From: Bacillus sp. USDA818B3_A
Lineage (GTDB): Bacteria > Bacillota > Bacilli > Bacillales > Cytobacillaceae
Assembly (NCBI RefSeq): GCF_009928415.1
Contig: NZ_JAABNN010000006.1
Span: 77,551 to 141,550, forward strand
Direction: 5' to 3'
Length of the DNA: 64,000 nt
The notes under the pieces were generated by a model. That model searched no databases, had not been told where the DNA came from, and saw only the letters and a program-made list of their open reading frames with translations. The stretch's first letter is position 1. The number at the start of each line of letters is the position of its first letter. A program made the position numbers and the translations under genes. Positions 11,628 through 20,529 of the stretch are shown here, one piece after another.

Positions 11628-12707
11628 TTAGAAATTCATTCCGGTTAGTGAACTATCTTTAGTAAATGAATCCATATCTTGTCTGCCTTCTGTTATGCCT
11701 AATTGTTCAGCACGCCAATTTGAAGGTGTATCACCTTCCCAAAGTCGAAATGCGCGGTAAAAAGAGCTCTTGTCTTCATATCCAAGTAGGAAAGCCACTT
11801 CTTTAATATCGAGAGAGGGGTCTGCAAGATACTCCCGTGCCTTCTCACGTCTAGCATCCGACAATAGATGCTTGAAGCTTGTGCCTTCATCGGTAAGTCG
11901 GCGTTGTAAAGTACGTTCGCTCATTCCCAACTCTCCTGCGATTATCTGTACATCGGGGCGACCCCCGTCTAGGCTGCGTTTAATAATCCACTTGACGATC
12001 TCGGTCGTTGATTTGCTGCGTTGCTTATCGTCCAGAGATTTTTCTAGTGAAGGAACTAGTATATCTAGTAGCTCCGCATTGTATGTGACAAAGTGGCGGT
12101 CCAAATCACTTCGATGCAGGGTCAAACGGTTGTTTTTTGCTCCGAATTTGATGCCACAGCCAAAGTAATCTTCAAGAGCCTCCACGTCCCCCAGTGGGTT
12201 CGGGTGCGAAAATTCAACTGACTTAGCAGGAAAGCGATGACCTGAACCTATCCTTCCTAACTGCAGAAGGGATGCGAGTGTCAGATAAACCAGGATCGGC
12301 GGTTCTGGCTGCTCAGTATAAAGAAATTCTAGTTCAATGGTACAGAGTTCTCCATCCTCGGTGATATGAAGGCGTTCGGGATAACAAAGTTGTTTGTATC
12401 TGGCAATTCGACTTAGAGCGTCCCGGTAATCACGAGCATGATAAGGTGCTAAGACACTTGGCGGCAACTGCGCTGGATTTAACCCCGAAATAAACCTAAT
12501 GATCCCAACAGCAGCATCACTAATTAATTCGGACACAGCACTCCAAATCGCGAAATACTGGGCGGTAGTCACTTCAACCGATTCGGATAGAATCGTGAGC
12601 GGTAGCTGTGCTTTGCGAACAACGTCTTGAGGAGAAATACCTAAATGATGAAAGCCTGCCCAAGTTGCTACGGGGATTTTTATCCGGTCTAAGGAATGTA
12701 CCGTCAT
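11628..12707 (-). CDS. AraC family transcriptional regulator (arabinose-binding-like N-terminus)
   Basis: A 359-residue regulator of the OruR/ArgR-like type. Residues 1 to about 200 fit the PF12625 ligand-binding domain. The C-terminal helix-turn-helix pair includes ELGMSERTLQRRLTDEGTSF and VAFLLGYEDKSSFYRAFRLW. This type is more common in Proteobacteria. The gene is visibly G+C-richer than its neighbours (32 of 60 bases at 12181-12240), so acquisition from another lineage is possible; that is inference. It is followed in the same direction by the AKR at 10696, its probable target. Its start codon and 200 bp of upstream DNA are duplicated at 14300-14540. Confidence 0.9.
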   Translation of the reverse strand: MTVHSLDRIKIPVATWAGFHHLGISPQDVVRKAQLPLTILSESVEVTTAQYFAIWSAVSELISDAAVGIIRFISGLNPAQLPPSVLAPYHARDYRDALSRIARYKQLCYPERLHITEDGELCTIELEFLYTEQPEPPILVYLTLASLLQLGRIGSGHRFPAKSVEFSHPNPLGDVEALEDYFGCGIKFGAKNNRLTLHRSDLDRHFVTYNAELLDILVPSLEKSLDDKQRSKSTTEIVKWIIKRSLDGGRPDVQIIAGELGMSERTLQRRLTDEGTSFKHLLSDARREKAREYLADPSLDIKEVAFLLGYEDKSSFYRAFRLWEGDTPSNWRAEQLGITEGRQDMDSFTKDSSLTGMNF

Positions 12708-12910
12708 TCATTATCGCCTCTTTCTGTTCCTTAACATCAAGCTTTGATTTTCATTTGTACCTTTTGTTGTGGATGGTACATTTATTATTCTATCTATCCA
12801 ACGTAGTTTTGTAATTAGTGAAGAACGACATAATGTTTGTAAATTACGCCATTTTTTATTCCAAGCAAACGGAAGACCATTCGTTTATAGAGTGCTCGAC
12901 ACTATCCAAT
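12672..12910. repeat. Direct repeat covering the AraC start and promoter (partner 14300-14540)
   Basis: This block and 14300-14540 align through the first AraC codons, GTCTAAGGAATGT, ATCGCCTCTTTCTG, GTGGATGGTACA, TTTTGTAATTAG and GTGCTCGA..ACTATCC. The two copies face the same way and flank the hydrolase gene at 13095-14204. Confidence 0.85.
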
Positions 12911-12961
12911 AAAACCCCAAGAATTTATATTTCTAAATTATGATGATTTCATCTTCTTGGA

Positions 12962-13001
12962 AAAATGACTGGATAGTTTTTTCCACTAATCCAGTCATTT
13001 T
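12962..13001. terminator. Bidirectional hairpin terminator
   Basis: AAAATGACTGGAT and ATCCAGTCATTTT form a perfect 13-bp stem with T-rich flanks. It closes the hydrolase gene at 13095 on the minus strand. The rest of 12708-13094 holds the duplicated promoter block and no gene that I can see. Confidence 0.8.
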
Positions 13002-13094
13002 AGTTTTTTCTATATTATTCTACAGCAATTTTGCCTGCTTCTTTGAGTATTTCAAAAACTTAACCTCATACCTATCCTAAACTCTATTTGATTG

Positions 13095-14204
13095 TTATTT
13101 CACATTCTTCTTAATCCATTTTTCAATATGCTTTGCTATTACTTTATTGTTCAAATCCTGGAACATAAAATGATCATTTCCGGTAATCCCTTCCTTTGGA
13201 AGATCAACAACCGTGCCCTTTCCACCCTGAGCGGTATAGGCATCTACAAAATCATAGCAGGTCTTGCGCATCATCTGCCACATGGAGGTAGCCTGAATGT
13301 CAGGATCGCCATTGTCGATATAGTCGCCAAAATAGAATGTAACTGGGATATTCTTTTCTTTTATAGCCTGATATTCCTTAGAATCCACGCCAGGAGCGCC
13401 ACCTGGCTCGATGGCTACGATGGCTGCAATATGGTCTGTATACATAGCTGCTGTCCATCCTGGACCGGCACCCTGGGAGTGCGTCACCAGAATAGAGTCC
13501 TTACCAGTGCGGTTATAAACCTCATCGATGGTTGCCGCAAGCGCCTTTGCTACAGTCTCGTTATCAAAATCTGCACCCATATCGGAGGTCATACCCGTAT
13601 CTGGTGTCATCTGACGGAAAAACTGATCAATAGATGTATCATCATTCGGGAATTGAGAGCCTTCATTTACAACAGACTTGCCATCTTCCCATCGACCGAT
13701 TCTAAACTGCGTATACCAACGCTGATCTAGGTTCTTGGTACTGATATCACCGCTGACAGAAGTTGCTCCAGCTTCTCCACGTCTTGGCTGATCTATAAGG
13801 AACACACCGTGCCCCATTCTCAGGAACATATCTGACCAACCCTCACGACCATCTGGCGTCGTCATCCAACCCATACGAGACTGTCCATAGCCATGCAGAA
13901 ATACCATCGGCATACCAGTTTCGTTCTCTGGAATCTGATACAGCACATTGGCATGATCTACGTGGGAAGTCTGACCAGCCCCAGTCTCTTCCCACTGGTT
14001 CTCTGGATCAAAAGTTCCCTTTGAAGTCGTAGTGATACCTCCTGCAGAAAAAATACCCTGGTCGGCTATTACCAGTGAATTAGAAGAGCTACTCTTCTCC
14101 TGTTTCTTTTCATTTTCCTTATTGTTGTTATCATAACCAGTAAGTAGTGTCAGCGTCATGGCTCCTGTCAAAGCCAGTGTCAGTAAATATTTCTTTTTCA
14201 TCAT
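13095..14204 (-). CDS. Exported alpha/beta hydrolase with a mutated lipobox
   Basis: A 369-residue secreted hydrolase. VFLHGYGQSRMGWMTTPDGR forms the oxyanion region, THSQGAGPGW the nucleophile elbow (Ser in SxG context) and GNDHFMFQD the catalytic His. The N-terminus is a lipoprotein-type signal ending LTLLTGYD, but the lipobox Cys is Tyr24 (codon TAT, one base from TGT). The protein may therefore be left as a membrane-anchored or slowly processed form. AAAGGA precedes the ATG. It is the last of four exported hydrolase genes on the minus strand, all G+C-richer than the flanks and reminiscent of clostridial proteins. Substrate unknown; an esterase role is inferred. Confidence 0.85.
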   Translation of the reverse strand: MMKKKYLLTLALTGAMTLTLLTGYDNNNKENEKKQEKSSSSNSLVIADQGIFSAGGITTTSKGTFDPENQWEETGAGQTSHVDHANVLYQIPENETGMPMVFLHGYGQSRMGWMTTPDGREGWSDMFLRMGHGVFLIDQPRRGEAGATSVSGDISTKNLDQRWYTQFRIGRWEDGKSVVNEGSQFPNDDTSIDQFFRQMTPDTGMTSDMGADFDNETVAKALAATIDEVYNRTGKDSILVTHSQGAGPGWTAAMYTDHIAAIVAIEPGGAPGVDSKEYQAIKEKNIPVTFYFGDYIDNGDPDIQATSMWQMMRKTCYDFVDAYTAQGGKGTVVDLPKEGITGNDHFMFQDLNNKVIAKHIEKWIKKNVK

Positions 14205-14221
14205 TGTTCATCCTTTCTTTT

Positions 14222-14540
14222 TTAGTGTACAAGCCCGATAAGCATTTCCACCGTACCAGGGTCATAATGTGAGAAGAACATCCTGCTCAAGTTGATACAG
14301 GAATTTTATACGGTCTAAGGAATGTGCCGTCATACATCATCGCCTCTTTCTGATACTTACACACAACTTTGTTTGTTTTTTGTACCTTTCGTAGTGGATG
14401 GTACAGTTATTAGTCTACTTATCTATCGTCGTTTTGTAATTAGCAAAGGACGACATAATGGTTGTAAATTGCGACATTCTTTAAATTTCAGACTAATAGA
14501 CGTTCATCCGTTTATATGGTGCTCGAAACTATCCGCTTAT
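14222..14540 (-). pseudogene. Collapsed copy of the AraC-aldo/keto reductase unit
   Basis: From 14333 leftward the minus strand reads MTAHSLDRIK, matching the AraC start at 12707 (MTVHSLDRIK). After a junction near 14300 another frame gives MFFSHYDPGTVEM, the last residues of an AKR (compare [13 protein letters not shown]), with a stop at 14222-14224. Everything between has been deleted. The upstream region to 14540 still resembles the AraC promoter at 12708-12910. Confidence 0.82.
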
Positions 14541-14652
14541 CCGTTTCAGCTCATGACTTCAATTACAGGGTGATGAGAAAAGCCGGCTCTCGCTACTTGA
14601 AAACTCCACCTATAAAAGCCTGTGCTTTTTCTTACGCAGATGTCTCCTTTCT

Positions 14653-16236
14653 CTAATAAACATAATCAGGCTCTAAAAGGCGCATTAGCTCTGTATCATG
14701 GTTGTATACGAGTTCGGACTGTGTATCCAGTAGCATAGTCGCTCTACGTTCCCTTGTATACGGTTCCCAATCAGGAAGTCCATCCGCTCCCGGAATGCCA
14801 CTTCGCGCAAAGTTAATCCATGCCTGGCTGACCTCTTTGCCTAATTTTCCGCTTTCGTGTGCAAACACATAGGGAATTTCCGCTCCATGATATGCCCCCA
14901 TAGCACCATTATCATAGGTAAATACATAGGCATAAACCGGAGCACCACCTTGATCTGCCTTATGCGACATGATCTTCAGCATAGGCAGACGGATAAAAGT
15001 ATCTACTTTGTCCGCTTCATCCCGATCCTTATTCGGATAGGCTGATACATATGCATTGATTTGTTTGTCGTTAAGATCACTGTGTCTTGCTGCCGCCCTC
15101 ATTCCTGTCCATTCATTCAGATTGCTTCCAATCAGAAGCGGTATATCTTTTCCCATTTCTGCGAAGGAATCCTCTGTGACAGGATTGGTTGGCATAAAGT
15201 CACCGTCTATGACCGGACCCCATTCCATTCCATAATCGTCGCTTAAGGGTGCCGGAATCTGAAACTCCACTCCCGTTTCCTGTAAAGCGCTGCCTGCTGC
15301 ATCCTGCAGTTTCTTATTGGAAACCGTCTGCAACGCATCAATGTTATCAGCTGAAATACCAAGATGTTTGAGAATATTCTCGGTCAGTCTCTGGCTTTCT
15401 TCCTTGGAGCTGAATTTCACGCCCATCATCTCTGTGGCTCCGCTTTCCACGATTCCCTTATGAAACAATCCTTTTGCATAAGGCGATATCATAAGCGACA
15501 GCACCTTAGCTCCGCCTCCTGATTGTCCAAAGACAGTCACATTTCCCGGATCACCACCAAAGGTTTCGATATTTTCCTGGATCCATTCAAGTGCCATCAC
15601 AATATCCATCATCCCTACATTGGCAGAATACTGATATTTTTCCCCGTAAGCAGAAAGATCCATATGCCCATATACATTCAGCCTGTGATTCACTCCTACC
15701 ACAACGACATCTCCACTTTTACTGAGCGCCGTTCCGTCAGACGTAGCATCATTAGCAGAACCCATAGAGAATCCGCCTCCATGCAGCCACACCATGACAG
15801 GACGTTTTTTTCCGTCGTTAATACCTGGTGTCCACAGATTAAGGTTCTGACTGTTATTATCCGTTTCATCCGCATCATCACTTACTGACATTCCCAGGAT
15901 CGCTCCCTGTGGGGATATTTTTCCATACTTAGCTACGTCCAGCACCCCCTTCCATGGAGTCACCTTCTCTGCCGGCACGAACCGCTCCGCTGCCTCGGCA
16001 TAAGGAATCCCATGGTAGGTATATATTCCATCGCTGATGTATCCCCTGAGAGATCCTGCCCCTGTTTTGACAATTGCATCATCTGTCACATTCCCTATCA
16101 CGACTCTCGGAGCTGCAAACTGGCTGCGTAAATACAGAAATATTCCTGCTCCAGCAATAATGATTATTCCAACGATAACCCCAAGCACCATGAAAATACG
16201 TTTTAAGCCCTTATTCTTCGTCTTCTTTTTTTCCAT
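14653..16236 (-). CDS. Type-B carboxylesterase, membrane-anchored
   Basis: A 527-residue carboxylesterase/lipase of the PnbA family. A single N-terminal helix (about residues 12-34) exports or anchors it. The diagnostic segments are PVMVWLHGGGFSMGSA for the oxyanion hole, NVTVFGQSGGGAKV with the nucleophile Ser and YHGAEIPYVF with the catalytic His. I start at the ATG at 16236, with GGAGG 6 bases before it; an ATG eight codons earlier has none. It is the third gene of the hydrolase run 18660 to 13095. Neighbouring exported esterases suggest uptake or breakdown of esterified carbohydrates or xenobiotics, but the substrate is not evident. Confidence 0.9.
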   Translation of the reverse strand: MEKKKTKNKGLKRIFMVLGVIVGIIIIAGAGIFLYLRSQFAAPRVVIGNVTDDAIVKTGAGSLRGYISDGIYTYHGIPYAEAAERFVPAEKVTPWKGVLDVAKYGKISPQGAILGMSVSDDADETDNNSQNLNLWTPGINDGKKRPVMVWLHGGGFSMGSANDATSDGTALSKSGDVVVVGVNHRLNVYGHMDLSAYGEKYQYSANVGMMDIVMALEWIQENIETFGGDPGNVTVFGQSGGGAKVLSLMISPYAKGLFHKGIVESGATEMMGVKFSSKEESQRLTENILKHLGISADNIDALQTVSNKKLQDAAGSALQETGVEFQIPAPLSDDYGMEWGPVIDGDFMPTNPVTEDSFAEMGKDIPLLIGSNLNEWTGMRAAARHSDLNDKQINAYVSAYPNKDRDEADKVDTFIRLPMLKIMSHKADQGGAPVYAYVFTYDNGAMGAYHGAEIPYVFAHESGKLGKEVSQAWINFARSGIPGADGLPDWEPYTRERRATMLLDTQSELVYNHDTELMRLLEPDYVY

Positions 16237-16256
16237 ATAACACCTCCGGATTGTTA

Positions 16257-16313
16257 TCATTTACGGTTGATTATCAAAATCGATTTTTCGCTCGTAAACA
16301 TGACTTTCTTCAT
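16257..16313 (-). other. Short reading frame with a strong ribosome site
   Basis: GGAGGG sits 4 bases before an ATG that opens 18 codons reading MKKVMFTSEKSILIINRK, ending just before the carboxylesterase gene. It could be a leader peptide that couples translation, or the remains of a gene. There is no homology to support a function. Confidence 0.25.
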
Positions 16314-16390
16314 AAAGCCCTCCACTTTGAAATACCTCTTGTTCTTTTCAAGCTTTTCATCATTTCATCCGTCTTCAGTTAAAATCAGGC

Positions 16391-16456
16391 TTATTCCATA
16401 CAGCCAAGACCTACTGCACTGACCTTCAGATTACTTCCTAAAGTCTGATATTTCAT
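16391..16456 (-). pseudogene. Remnant of an aldo/keto reductase N-terminus
   Basis: The frame opens at 16456 with MKYQTLGSNLKVSAVGLGC and stops two codons later. This is the standard AKR start (compare [20 protein letters not shown] at 3708). A ribosome site AAGGATG is still present. The body of the gene is gone. It lies between two esterase genes, so the operon once carried an AKR here. Confidence 0.75.
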
Positions 16457-16472
16457 ATTACACATCCTTAAC

Positions 16473-17546
16473 TTAGTTCCAAAACCACATTAGCCCATTA
16501 TAGGTATATTCCATTGCTGCACGACCGTCGTGCGAATACCCGTCCTTAATACGAAATGCGATATTTCCAGATTCTTCACTTTCGGTGGATATGAAATTCC
16601 CACTCGGCATACCAAGCATTCCTTTAATCTGTCTTGTGAGATGTCCGTATTCAAAGTCATCCGTTCCGGTAATCGCATAAATGAAAAAATCGCCAGGGCT
16701 GTGACCGGAGGCAGTAACTGCCGCATCTACATCATCGCCCTCATAATCCATCGCACCGCTCATCGGCAGGAAATATCGGAATTCATCTAGACAATTCACA
16801 AAGGTATACCATGTGGTAACAGATCCCATCGAAAATCCACCAAATGCACGGTGATCTCTGGAATTCTTAATATCCTCCGGCGATGTGCTTTTCGCATATG
16901 TCGAGTAAGTTCCTTCCACAGCAGGAATCAGGTCATTTACCAGTTCATTGTGATAATTGACCGTCAGAGTATAAAATGCCAACGTGTAGTCTGCACTGTC
17001 CTCCGGACTTTCATTATTGTAGGTAGGACATACAATGATAAGCGGCTCTACCTTTCCATTCTCTATGGCATGATCAATGACATTCTTAAAGGAATTCGGA
17101 TGATCCGGAGTACCAAGGGTCGTTGTTTCATTACTCCAGCCGCCATGCATTAGATACATAACATTGTATTTATTTTTTTCAGAGTACCCATATGGCAGAT
17201 ATACGATTGCCCGTTTTGTAATCTTCTTTCTTTTCTTTTCATATGATTTCGATTCATAGGTATTGTAAGTAAGCTCCACCAAGGTTCCCTTCTGATCTGC
17301 CGCTAGGTAATACTCCTCTGGAATATTCTCCAGTTCCTGCGGAACTGGATGCTCAGTACCGCTTCCAGTGTTCATGTCAGCTTCTTCCACCTTTCCTGTT
17401 TCCTCTTGTCCTGTTTCACTAACTGCATTATCCCGTACGTCAGAGACCGAAGTAGCATCCGGTGATTGCCGGCTGCTACATGCCCCAAATAAACCGTTAA
17501 GAAACAGCGACACTACCATAATTACGATAAATCTTTTTGCTCTCAT
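16473..17546 (-). CDS. Esterase-family lipoprotein (D-type putative esterase)
   Basis: A 357-residue exported protein with a lipoprotein signal ending GLFGAC and a Ser/Glu-rich linker. The body fits the PF00756 esterase family (feruloyl esterase/S-formylglutathione hydrolase fold). It has KRAIVYLPYGYSEKNKYNVM, the MHGGW segment, the nucleophile elbow AFGGFSMGSVT and a late His in DGYSHDGRA. Carbohydrate-linked acyl esters are usual substrates, which is only an inference here. AGGAGG lies 11 bases before the ATG at 17546, and the upstream gene ends 16 bp before it, so the two are translated from one message. The DNA is clearly G+C-rich for this window. Confidence 0.88.
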   Translation of the reverse strand: MRAKRFIVIMVVSLFLNGLFGACSSRQSPDATSVSDVRDNAVSETGQEETGKVEEADMNTGSGTEHPVPQELENIPEEYYLAADQKGTLVELTYNTYESKSYEKKRKKITKRAIVYLPYGYSEKNKYNVMYLMHGGWSNETTTLGTPDHPNSFKNVIDHAIENGKVEPLIIVCPTYNNESPEDSADYTLAFYTLTVNYHNELVNDLIPAVEGTYSTYAKSTSPEDIKNSRDHRAFGGFSMGSVTTWYTFVNCLDEFRYFLPMSGAMDYEGDDVDAAVTASGHSPGDFFIYAITGTDDFEYGHLTRQIKGMLGMPSGNFISTESEESGNIAFRIKDGYSHDGRAAMEYTYNGLMWFWN

Positions 17547-17562
17547 TCTCCATTCTTCCTCC

Positions 17563-18660
17563 TCAGTCCATCTGGTTCTCCCAGAACCTGACCGCATGAT
17601 CTATCCACCCTTCTGCAATCGTCCCTTCACCAAGTCCGAACCCGTGCGGTAGACCATCAAAAATCTCAATCTCTGAGTCTATTCCATTTGCCTTGATGTT
17701 ATTAATACGACGCCCCATTGTTAGAAAGCTTGCAATGCCGTCGATGGTACCCACATTTGCATATGTCGGCGGCTCATTTCCGTACACCTCGGAAAGTCCC
17801 GTATATTGCATGATGACCGCTCCAGGTCTCGGATACTCCGCTTCACTAAAGGCTGCTGTTCCGTATGATCCAAGCCAAGCCGCCATCCGCGCACCTGCAG
17901 AGCCTCCCCACAGGGAATAATCCTCCGTGTCGACCTCAAGTTCATCCGCATGTTCATGGATAAAAGCAATCGCTCGTGCAAGATCCTCGCAGGCTGTCTC
18001 GGCTCCCGGTCGGTAAATCAGTGCGAATGCATTATATCCCTTTTTCGATAATTCCAATGCATGCGGAAAGCTGTCATGCATGGCTGCTACATATACAAAG
18101 CCGCCACCGGCATTCACAATGGCAAATTTCTTCCCCGGATTCCCTCGAAAAACGAAAAGTCCGGTATTTTCCTTGGCGGGATCAGCGGCTTTTTCTTCAT
18201 CCGTGTAGATGTCATAAAAAATCTGTTCCCCCGCCTCTACTTTGGTTTTCATATAATTTACGATTTCGACTGTCCGATCTGGATTCACATAGTTGTACCA
18301 GGTCAGGATGCTGCCGAACTCACTCAGAGTCATACTCCTGACAATCGTCTTATCGGCAGGGAAAATCAGTCTCCCGTATCCATCAAAGGCAGGATCATCA
18401 ATGACATCCCATACTTTTGTGTCCACTGTGTAGATCATCTCTAAATAGTCCTCTGCTTCATCTGTGGATATCTCTGTATCCGCTATTGCTTTTGTACCGG
18501 ATTCTTTCACTGGATCCTGTCCTTCTTCGACAATTTCACTGCCTGTTTCAGCTTTCGATGAAAAAATCTGCTCATCTGCCGTGTTTTTACCGCATCCAGT
18601 AAGCAGTGCAATGAACATCAAAAAGATGGCAAATACGAGTCTGTACTTCCTAGATTGCAT
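17563..18660 (-). CDS. Alpha/beta hydrolase lipoprotein
   Basis: A 365-residue lipoprotein: signal peptide with lipobox LLTGC, an acidic linker, then an alpha/beta hydrolase domain. FAIVNAGGGFVYVAAMHDSF replaces the classical HGGG oxyanion loop, SLWGGSAGARMAAWLG holds the nucleophile Ser and DGLPHGFGLG the catalytic His. This resembles BD-FAE/acetyl-esterase-type enzymes from clostridia. GGAGG lies 7 bases before the ATG at 18660. It heads the four-hydrolase run. 32 of 60 bases at 17581-17640 are G or C, unlike the AT-rich flanks. About 260 bp upstream lies a phased repeat that also precedes the response-regulator gene, so the two-component system probably controls this run. Confidence 0.86.
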   Translation of the reverse strand: MQSRKYRLVFAIFLMFIALLTGCGKNTADEQIFSSKAETGSEIVEEGQDPVKESGTKAIADTEISTDEAEDYLEMIYTVDTKVWDVIDDPAFDGYGRLIFPADKTIVRSMTLSEFGSILTWYNYVNPDRTVEIVNYMKTKVEAGEQIFYDIYTDEEKAADPAKENTGLFVFRGNPGKKFAIVNAGGGFVYVAAMHDSFPHALELSKKGYNAFALIYRPGAETACEDLARAIAFIHEHADELEVDTEDYSLWGGSAGARMAAWLGSYGTAAFSEAEYPRPGAVIMQYTGLSEVYGNEPPTYANVGTIDGIASFLTMGRRINNIKANGIDSEIEIFDGLPHGFGLGEGTIAEGWIDHAVRFWENQMD

Positions 18661-18917
18661 CCTTCCACCTCCTTCAATGTTCTCCGAACAGCCATCCCAT
18701 AATCGTTTCATCATGCGCAAATGTCAGTCCTCCGGCGTATTGATATTTGGATTCATTACTTACACACGATGTTAAGATGCCGCCTTAACAATGCATAATA
18801 AAATTAATCTAGTTTTTTTCATAGTACATTTCTCTCTTTTTTATTAAAATAGTATTTTTTGATAATAGAATGACCGTAACTTTAGGTCAGATTATGTTCT
18901 TAATCTTATTATTAAAA

Positions 18918-18939
18918 TGTGAGAATTTTGTGAGAAAAG
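18918..18939. promoter_or_regulatory. Putative response-regulator site, two repeats 11 bp apart
   Basis: TGTGAGAATTT is followed directly by TGTGAGAAAAG, so the TGAG core recurs after exactly 11 bp, the helical phasing used by OmpR/PhoB-type regulators. The same core recurs three times before the regulator gene at 20504-21169. The site is upstream of the hydrolase run. Confidence 0.55.
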
Positions 18940-18977
18940 AGGCAAATTTTTATGATAGTTATTCTGACAGCAAAAAA

Positions 18978-18999
18978 GCAGGCATATCAATTTGCCTGC
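18978..18999 (-). terminator. Terminator of the two-component operon
   Basis: GCAGGCA and TGCCTGC form a stem followed on the minus strand by TTTTTTGCTG, downstream of the histidine kinase gene ending at 19048. The rest of 18661-19047 holds the phased repeat and no convincing gene. Confidence 0.75.
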
Positions 19000-19047
19000 T
19001 CCTTTGAATGAATATATATAATTGGTGTCCAATACTTAGGATATCCG

Positions 19048-20529
19048 CTATTCGCTTTCGCGCACATTACTAGAACTTGAATACTCAAACCAAAATGTGG
19101 TTAGACCTTCCTCGCAATCCACTCCATAAAGCATATCGTGAGCCTTTAAATAGGTGCTTACAATGGAAAGTCCGATTCCGGTCCCTTTATTACGACCGCC
19201 ATGATGTTGACCACGCTGATATCTTTCCCATATAATAGCACGATCCTCTTCGGGAATAGGGTCTCCAGGATTAATAACAGACACTTTAATCTTGCTGTCC
19301 AAATTCTCAATCACTACGTCAATCGTCCCACCATGTGCGGTATGATTGATGGCATTATTTAATAAATTTCGCATCACTTGACAGATTTTCACCGCATCAA
19401 TATTAACTGGAAGATCAGTTCGCTCGCTCACCAATCGAATCTTAATACCATAAACAGAGGCATTCTGTTCACAGTGCGCTATCTCCGACTCAACAATCTC
19501 GTATAGATTGTACCAGTCCATTTTTAGTTTGACATATCCAGCCTGAAGCTGAGAATAATCCATGATGTCGCTAACCATCTCGCTCATTCGTCCAGCTTCT
19601 TGTAAAATAAGACTTAGGTTTTCATTGCGTTTTTCATCCTCTTTCCAGTTTATATCCCGCACCATTTCAGTGTATCCGCTGATAAGGGCCAGCGGTGAGC
19701 GAAGCTCATGTGATACGTTGGCGATGACCTCTTTACGAAGAATATCCACACGCTGTAGAGCCTGACTAAGCTCCTTCACCGAATCGGATAATTGCCCGAA
19801 CTCATCTTTCTGCGAAAGCCCTGGTGTTGCAGTTAGTTCACCCTTTGCAAGTCTGTCTACAGTCCACTTTATTTTCCTAATTGGCTTCAAAAAATGGCGA
19901 GACAATAATGCTGAAAGCATAGCAGCAGCCAATGTTAGTATTATACTCAGCATCACCAACTGACTGCGATTGATACGAAGCACCGTATGCAGTTGATCTA
20001 ATGAATGATACAAAACAATCGAAGCCTGCCGGTTATCGTAAAACACTGGAATACCGATCTCAAGGACTACCGGCTCAGATCCATATCGTAAAATTTTATT
20101 ATATGACTTTCCCTGCATAACCAGCTGGTATTCTTTACTCTGCTTCAAATATTTTAGAGCTCCTGACATAGATTCCAAGGTTTCCTCATCTAATATTTTG
20201 AGACCCATACTGTAAACTGCAATTATTTTCCCATTACCATCAATCAGTATCATTTTCCCATTGGCGGATTTGCTTAAAGAAGAAATAAGTTGTTCGTTAT
20301 TAGCGAGATCATTTGTTTCCAACTCTTCAATAAAAGGTTGCAATTGACCTTGTACTTCGGTGACAGTGGAGTCAACATAGTTCCTTTCAAATAGAAAAAT
20401 CTGCACAACCCATATAAAAGCGATGCTAAGTGCCACCAGAAGCATCATAAGTAGCCACAATCGTAATACAATCTTTGAGTGGAAGGGCGAAACCTCACTA
20501 ATTTTATTTATATTCAAATTTGTACCCAA
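19048..20529 (-). CDS. Sensor histidine kinase
   Basis: A membrane histidine kinase of up to 493 residues. Helix 1 is at about 22-47, an extracytoplasmic sensor region of about 140 residues follows, and helix 2 is at about 191-211. Next come a HAMP linker, the dimerisation box NVSHELRSPLALISGY with phospho-acceptor His274, and an ATPase domain with NNAINHT, NPGDP and GTGIGLSIVS. It should sense an external signal and phosphorylate the regulator encoded just upstream, whose last codons it overlaps. No ATG is available near the overlap; the start is probably a TTG at 20529 or 20517. The neighbouring exported hydrolases suggest a cell-surface or nutrient signal. Confidence 0.92.
   Translation of the reverse strand: MGTNLNINKISEVSPFHSKIVLRLWLLMMLLVALSIAFIWVVQIFLFERNYVDSTVTEVQGQLQPFIEELETNDLANNEQLISSLSKSANGKMILIDGNGKIIAVYSMGLKILDEETLESMSGALKYLKQSKEYQLVMQGKSYNKILRYGSEPVVLEIGIPVFYDNRQASIVLYHSLDQLHTVLRINRSQLVMLSIILTLAAAMLSALLSRHFLKPIRKIKWTVDRLAKGELTATPGLSQKDEFGQLSDSVKELSQALQRVDILRKEVIANVSHELRSPLALISGYTEMVRDINWKEDEKRNENLSLILQEAGRMSEMVSDIMDYSQLQAGYVKLKMDWYNLYEIVESEIAHCEQNASVYGIKIRLVSERTDLPVNIDAVKICQVMRNLLNNAINHTAHGGTIDVVIENLDSKIKVSVINPGDPIPEEDRAIIWERYQRGQHHGGRNKGTGIGLSIVSTYLKAHDMLYGVDCEEGLTTFWFEYSSSSNVRESE

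Noticed and set aside
18772-18822. A 16-residue minus-strand frame MKKTRLILLCIVKAAS upstream of the hydrolase run
   Set aside because: It looks like the start of a signal peptide but has no good ribosome site and stops at once.
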